Position numbers and translations under genes: made by a program | Notes under the pieces: model-generated | Told to the model about the DNA's origin: nothing | The model's database searches: none | What the model saw: only the letters and a program-made list of their open reading frames with translations | Part shown: positions 39,899 to 41,943 of the stretch, in pieces | Layout: each line of letters starts with the position of its first letter | Position numbering within the stretch: the first letter of the stretch is position 1 | Assembly: GCA_003599135.1 (NCBI GenBank) | Contig: QZIV01000016.1 | Location: 1-41,943 of the forward strand | Source: Candidatus Parcubacteria bacterium | Lineage (GTDB): Bacteria; Patescibacteriota; Minisyncoccia; UBA6257; 2-01-FULL-56-20 | Direction: 5' to 3' | Length of the DNA stretch: 41,943 nucleotides

Positions 39899-39907
39899 TG
39901 ATACAAT
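39899..39907 (+). promoter_or_regulatory. extended -10 promoter of htrA
   Basis: TGA-TACAAT at 39899-39907, beginning at the base after the EamA stop codon, then 6 nt (GAACCG) and ATG at 39914. It predicts a leaderless mRNA. Confidence 0.6.
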
Positions 39908-39913
39908 GAACCG

Positions 39914-40963
39914 ATGGACGACAGAAAAGTAATTTCGGTTATCAAGAAAGCAACTCCGGCGGTCGTTTCTATTGCCGTTAGGAAACACCTCGAAGACGTT
40001 GAAAAAGACCTCTCGCCAGATCAGTATCCGTTTCTTCCCACGACTCCGGACAAAAAGAAAGTGGAAATTCCGGAAGACTTCGCGGACGAAAAAGGAATGG
40101 TTGAAATCGGGGGCGGATCAGGATTCATCGTGCGCGGAGAAGGTCTTATCCTTACGAACCGCCACATCATCGGCGACCGGAAAGCGGAATACGTAGCGAT
40201 TTTGAACGACGAGAGGAGATTTCCCGTAACACTTTTGAGCCGCGACCCCGTAAACGACGTTGCGATCATAAAAATCGATGCCGGCAACCTCCCGACTCTC
40301 CCTCTTGGCGACGCAACACGACTTGAGCTCGGCCAAAGCGTGATTGCCGTCGGGAACGCCCTGGGGATTTTCAAAAACACCGTCTCCCTGGGAATTGTCT
40401 CCGGACTCTCCCGATCGATAACTGCCCAAATCGACACCGATGCCCCTTACCAAGAAATGCGCGGGCTTATCCAGACCGATGCCGCAATCAACCCCGGAAA
40501 CTCCGGCGGGCCGCTTGTGGATCTTGAAGGAAAAGTGGTCGGCATCAATGTTGCGGTTGTCTCGGGGGCGCAGAACATAAGCTTCGCCATACCCATCAAT
40601 GCCGTTGAACGAGATCTTCAAGATCTAAAGAAGTACGGCCGCATTCGCCGCCCTCTCCTCGGCGTTCGCTACATACTCATCGATGACGCTCTAAAAGCCA
40701 AGACGGGGCTTCCCGTAGGATACGGAGCATTCGTCACGAACGAAGGACCCGGCGATAGCGGAGTCGTTCCCGGGAGCCCCGCGGAAAAAGCGGGACTGAA
40801 GGAAAGAGATATTATTCTTGAACTTAACAAGCAAAAAATAGATCGGGATCACTCAATCCAAGACATCCTCGAAAACCTCGATGTGGGAAAGGAAGTCGAT
40901 CTCCTCGTCTTTCGCGACGGGAAAGAGCTCACGCTCAAAGCCGCTCTCGCGGAAAAAAAGTAG
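39914..40963 (+). CDS. HtrA/DegP-type trypsin-like serine protease with PDZ domain
   Basis: The 349-residue protein has the catalytic triad His84 (LTNRHIIG), Asp115 (NDVAII) and Ser197 (NPGNSGGPL), then one PDZ domain (about 250-345; VVPGSPAEKAGLKERDIIL). The family cleaves damaged envelope proteins. Unlike most members it has no signal peptide or membrane anchor: the product begins MDDRKVISVIKK. The ATG is fixed by a TACAAT 6 nt upstream and no longer in-frame start with a signal is apparent. It may be cytosolic. It runs convergent to the next gene with only 1 nt between stops. Confidence 0.92.
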   Translation: MDDRKVISVIKKATPAVVSIAVRKHLEDVEKDLSPDQYPFLPTTPDKKKVEIPEDFADEKGMVEIGGGSGFIVRGEGLILTNRHIIGDRKAEYVAILNDERRFPVTLLSRDPVNDVAIIKIDAGNLPTLPLGDATRLELGQSVIAVGNALGIFKNTVSLGIVSGLSRSITAQIDTDAPYQEMRGLIQTDAAINPGNSGGPLVDLEGKVVGINVAVVSGAQNISFAIPINAVERDLQDLKKYGRIRRPLLGVRYILIDDALKAKTGLPVGYGAFVTNEGPGDSGVVPGSPAEKAGLKERDIILELNKQKIDRDHSIQDILENLDVGKEVDLLVFRDGKELTLKAALAEKK

Positions 40964-40964
40964 C

Positions 40965-41858
40965 CTAGTAACTATACTCGTCGACCAAGAGCCCCAGGCG
41001 ATCGAGGAGCAGAACCCTGTCATGAGAGGGGTCTAGAAACTGCGTACTTCCGATCCACACCCACCACTCTCGGCTCAAAAAATCGGAGTCTTTGCTGTAA
41101 CGATCGAAACACCCTCGATAATTTATGGTATCGAGGTACGCCCGGCATGCGTAGTCGTTGAAGGGAACGGGAGGATTCGCGGCAGGCAGCCTGCACCCGC
41201 CAAGCGAGAGCAGATAGTTCTGGCACGTGCCCGTGAGGTGGCGGATGTCGCCGCGATCGATGTACGGGCAACTCAAGGGAAGCGACGGGCTGAATTGGTT
41301 CGCTCCCTGAAGATAGCCGATACATTTATTAAGCCGGATGTTCTTTCCGATAGCGCTCGAGGTGAAATACAAATTCACAAATTCGCCGTTTTTCAAGAAG
41401 ATGTCGGATTCCGAGGAAAGGCCCGATGGGTCGTAGACGTTCACCGCTTGCGGAATATAATGGCTCCCGTCGTTTCCCTGAATTCGCCATCTCGTGATAT
41501 TCACGCTCTCGTCGTCTTTGAAATTTGCGTAAAGCGAAATCCTCCCGCTCGGTCCAGCGGACACTGAACCAAGCTGAACTTTCCCGAAATGCGGCGAGAT
41601 ATCCTGAGCGCTGAAACCTTCGGGAATATCCCGAGGGTCGACGGCTACCGGAGGTGTCGAGGAAACTCCGAGTACCGTGTCGGGACGCGATTCAACTCGA
41701 GTTCTCTCCCGAAGTCCGACGCTCACCGAATACGGCTGGATCCCCGAGAGCGCGTCTCCAAAGCGAGGGCCAATCCGCGTAAAAAGATGCCCTCCATAGG
41801 AGTACGCAACAACACCGATGATCGCGATAAGAACGACGAGTCCGAAAAAGTGCGCCAT
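40965..41858 (-). CDS. exported Cys-bearing protein, lamin-tail-like domain
   Basis: The 297-residue protein has an N-terminal membrane helix (FFGLVVLIAIIGVVAYSY) and an extracytoplasmic domain. The segment from about 90 to 185 (VSAGPSGRISLYANFKDDES, INGxD-like WRIQGNDGSHYIPQAV, then LNKCIGYLQ) resembles the lamin-tail (LTD) beta-sandwich. Six Cys in the last third (KCIG, SCPY, TCQN, GCRL, ACRA, GCFD) could form three disulfides. The start lies 3 nt after the leuS stop, so it is probably in the leuS transcript. The function is unknown; such proteins seem common in candidate-phyla genomes. Confidence 0.65.
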   Translation of the reverse strand: MAHFFGLVVLIAIIGVVAYSYGGHLFTRIGPRFGDALSGIQPYSVSVGLRERTRVESRPDTVLGVSSTPPVAVDPRDIPEGFSAQDISPHFGKVQLGSVSAGPSGRISLYANFKDDESVNITRWRIQGNDGSHYIPQAVNVYDPSGLSSESDIFLKNGEFVNLYFTSSAIGKNIRLNKCIGYLQGANQFSPSLPLSCPYIDRGDIRHLTGTCQNYLLSLGGCRLPAANPPVPFNDYACRAYLDTINYRGCFDRYSKDSDFLSREWWVWIGSTQFLDPSHDRVLLLDRLGLLVDEYSY

Positions 41859-41861
41859 AGG

Positions 41862-41943
41862 TTATAACACTATATTAATCAATTTCCCGGGAACATACAC
41901 AATCCGTTTCGGCTCTTGAGAACCGATGGTTCTGCGGATTTTC
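41862..41943 (-). CDS. leuS: C-terminal end of leucyl-tRNA synthetase, cut by the window edge
   Basis: On the minus strand the frame from the edge ends with PKRIVYVPGKLINIVL and stops with TAA at 41864-41862. The VPGKLxNIV ending is the typical C-terminus of bacterial leucyl-tRNA synthetase (residues that contact the tRNA). Only 26 codons are present. It is followed 3 nt later by the exported Cys-bearing protein. Confidence 0.75.
   Translation of the reverse strand, partial: KIRRTIGSQEPKRIVYVPGKLINIVL

Noticed and set aside
1-41943. Alternative genetic code (UGA as Gly, as in SR1/Gracilibacteria)
   Set aside because: UGA ends several full-length conserved genes (glgA, pyrC, pyrF) and is the frameshift stop in prfB, so it is a stop here.
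1-41943. CRISPR arrays, insertion sequences, integrases, phage genes
   Set aside because: No regular repeats, transposase or integrase motifs, or phage structural proteins were found in any frame.

Overview
The window looks like part of a Candidate Phyla Radiation (Patescibacteria, probably Parcubacteria-type) genome of moderate GC. This rests on recognition of gene families, not on a search: compact genes, many small exported proteins of no known function, a type IV pilus locus with oversized prepilins, peptidoglycan-binding/fibronectin-III envelope proteins, cupredoxin-like domains with YHxH in place of the cysteine ligand, an orphan CofE-like protein, and many predicted leaderless promoters. 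UGA is used as an ordinary stop (for example glgA, pyrC, pyrF), so the recoded SR1/Gracilibacteria code does not apply.

Layout. 1-34: start of a gene running off the left edge. 115-6244 (minus): type IV pilus/competence operon, a GspE/PilB-type ATPase, a PilC-type platform protein and three prepilin-like proteins, two of them with very large passenger domains. 6304-6374: tRNA-Gln. 6448-10770: a divergent pair, GlgA-type glycosyltransferase and a P-type cation ATPase. 10820-14182 (plus): a 48-residue membrane peptide, a DUF167 protein, ObgE (carrying a palindromic in-frame insertion) and TypA/BipA with an unusual leader. 14282-16924 (minus): exported peptidoglycan-binding protein, PQ-loop-like membrane protein, YceI. 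17051-20751 (plus): dienelactone hydrolase, CPA2 antiporter, small membrane protein, endonuclease/phosphatase-fold enzyme, closed by a terminator. 20801-22948: small membrane proteins and a three-gene thiol/metal cluster (CcdA-like, Cys-rich peptide, His-rich exported protein).

23061-27815 (minus): pyrE-pyrF-pyrD-pyrC-pyrB in one tight operon, covering pyrimidine synthesis from carbamoyl phosphate to UMP but without carAB or pyrI here. 27914-28678 (plus): an exported protein unit with an in-frame amber codon. 28747-31379 (minus): prfB-ftsE-ftsX, with prfB needing a +1 programmed frameshift placed just after a GC hairpin. 31957-36623 (minus): a probable envelope-sensing operon with two cupredoxin-like exported proteins, a histidine kinase and a single-domain response regulator. 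36709-38923: a CofE-like ligase, a tRNA-Ser with a nearby partial copy, a free-standing orphan gene with its own promoter, 5' hairpin and terminator, then tRNA-Arg, two tRNA-Ala and another tRNA-Ser. 38993-41943: EamA transporter, HtrA-type protease, a Cys-bearing exported protein and the 3' end of leuS.

Expression logic. Several genes (gspE, the 48-residue ORF, the dienelactone hydrolase, the ORF at 21228, htrA) have a TATAAT/TACAAT box ending exactly 6 nt before the ATG, which would make the A of AUG the transcription start. Others (20801-21160, 27914-28411, 37763-38431) have leaders with strong Shine-Dalgarno sequences. Both modes seem to be used side by side.
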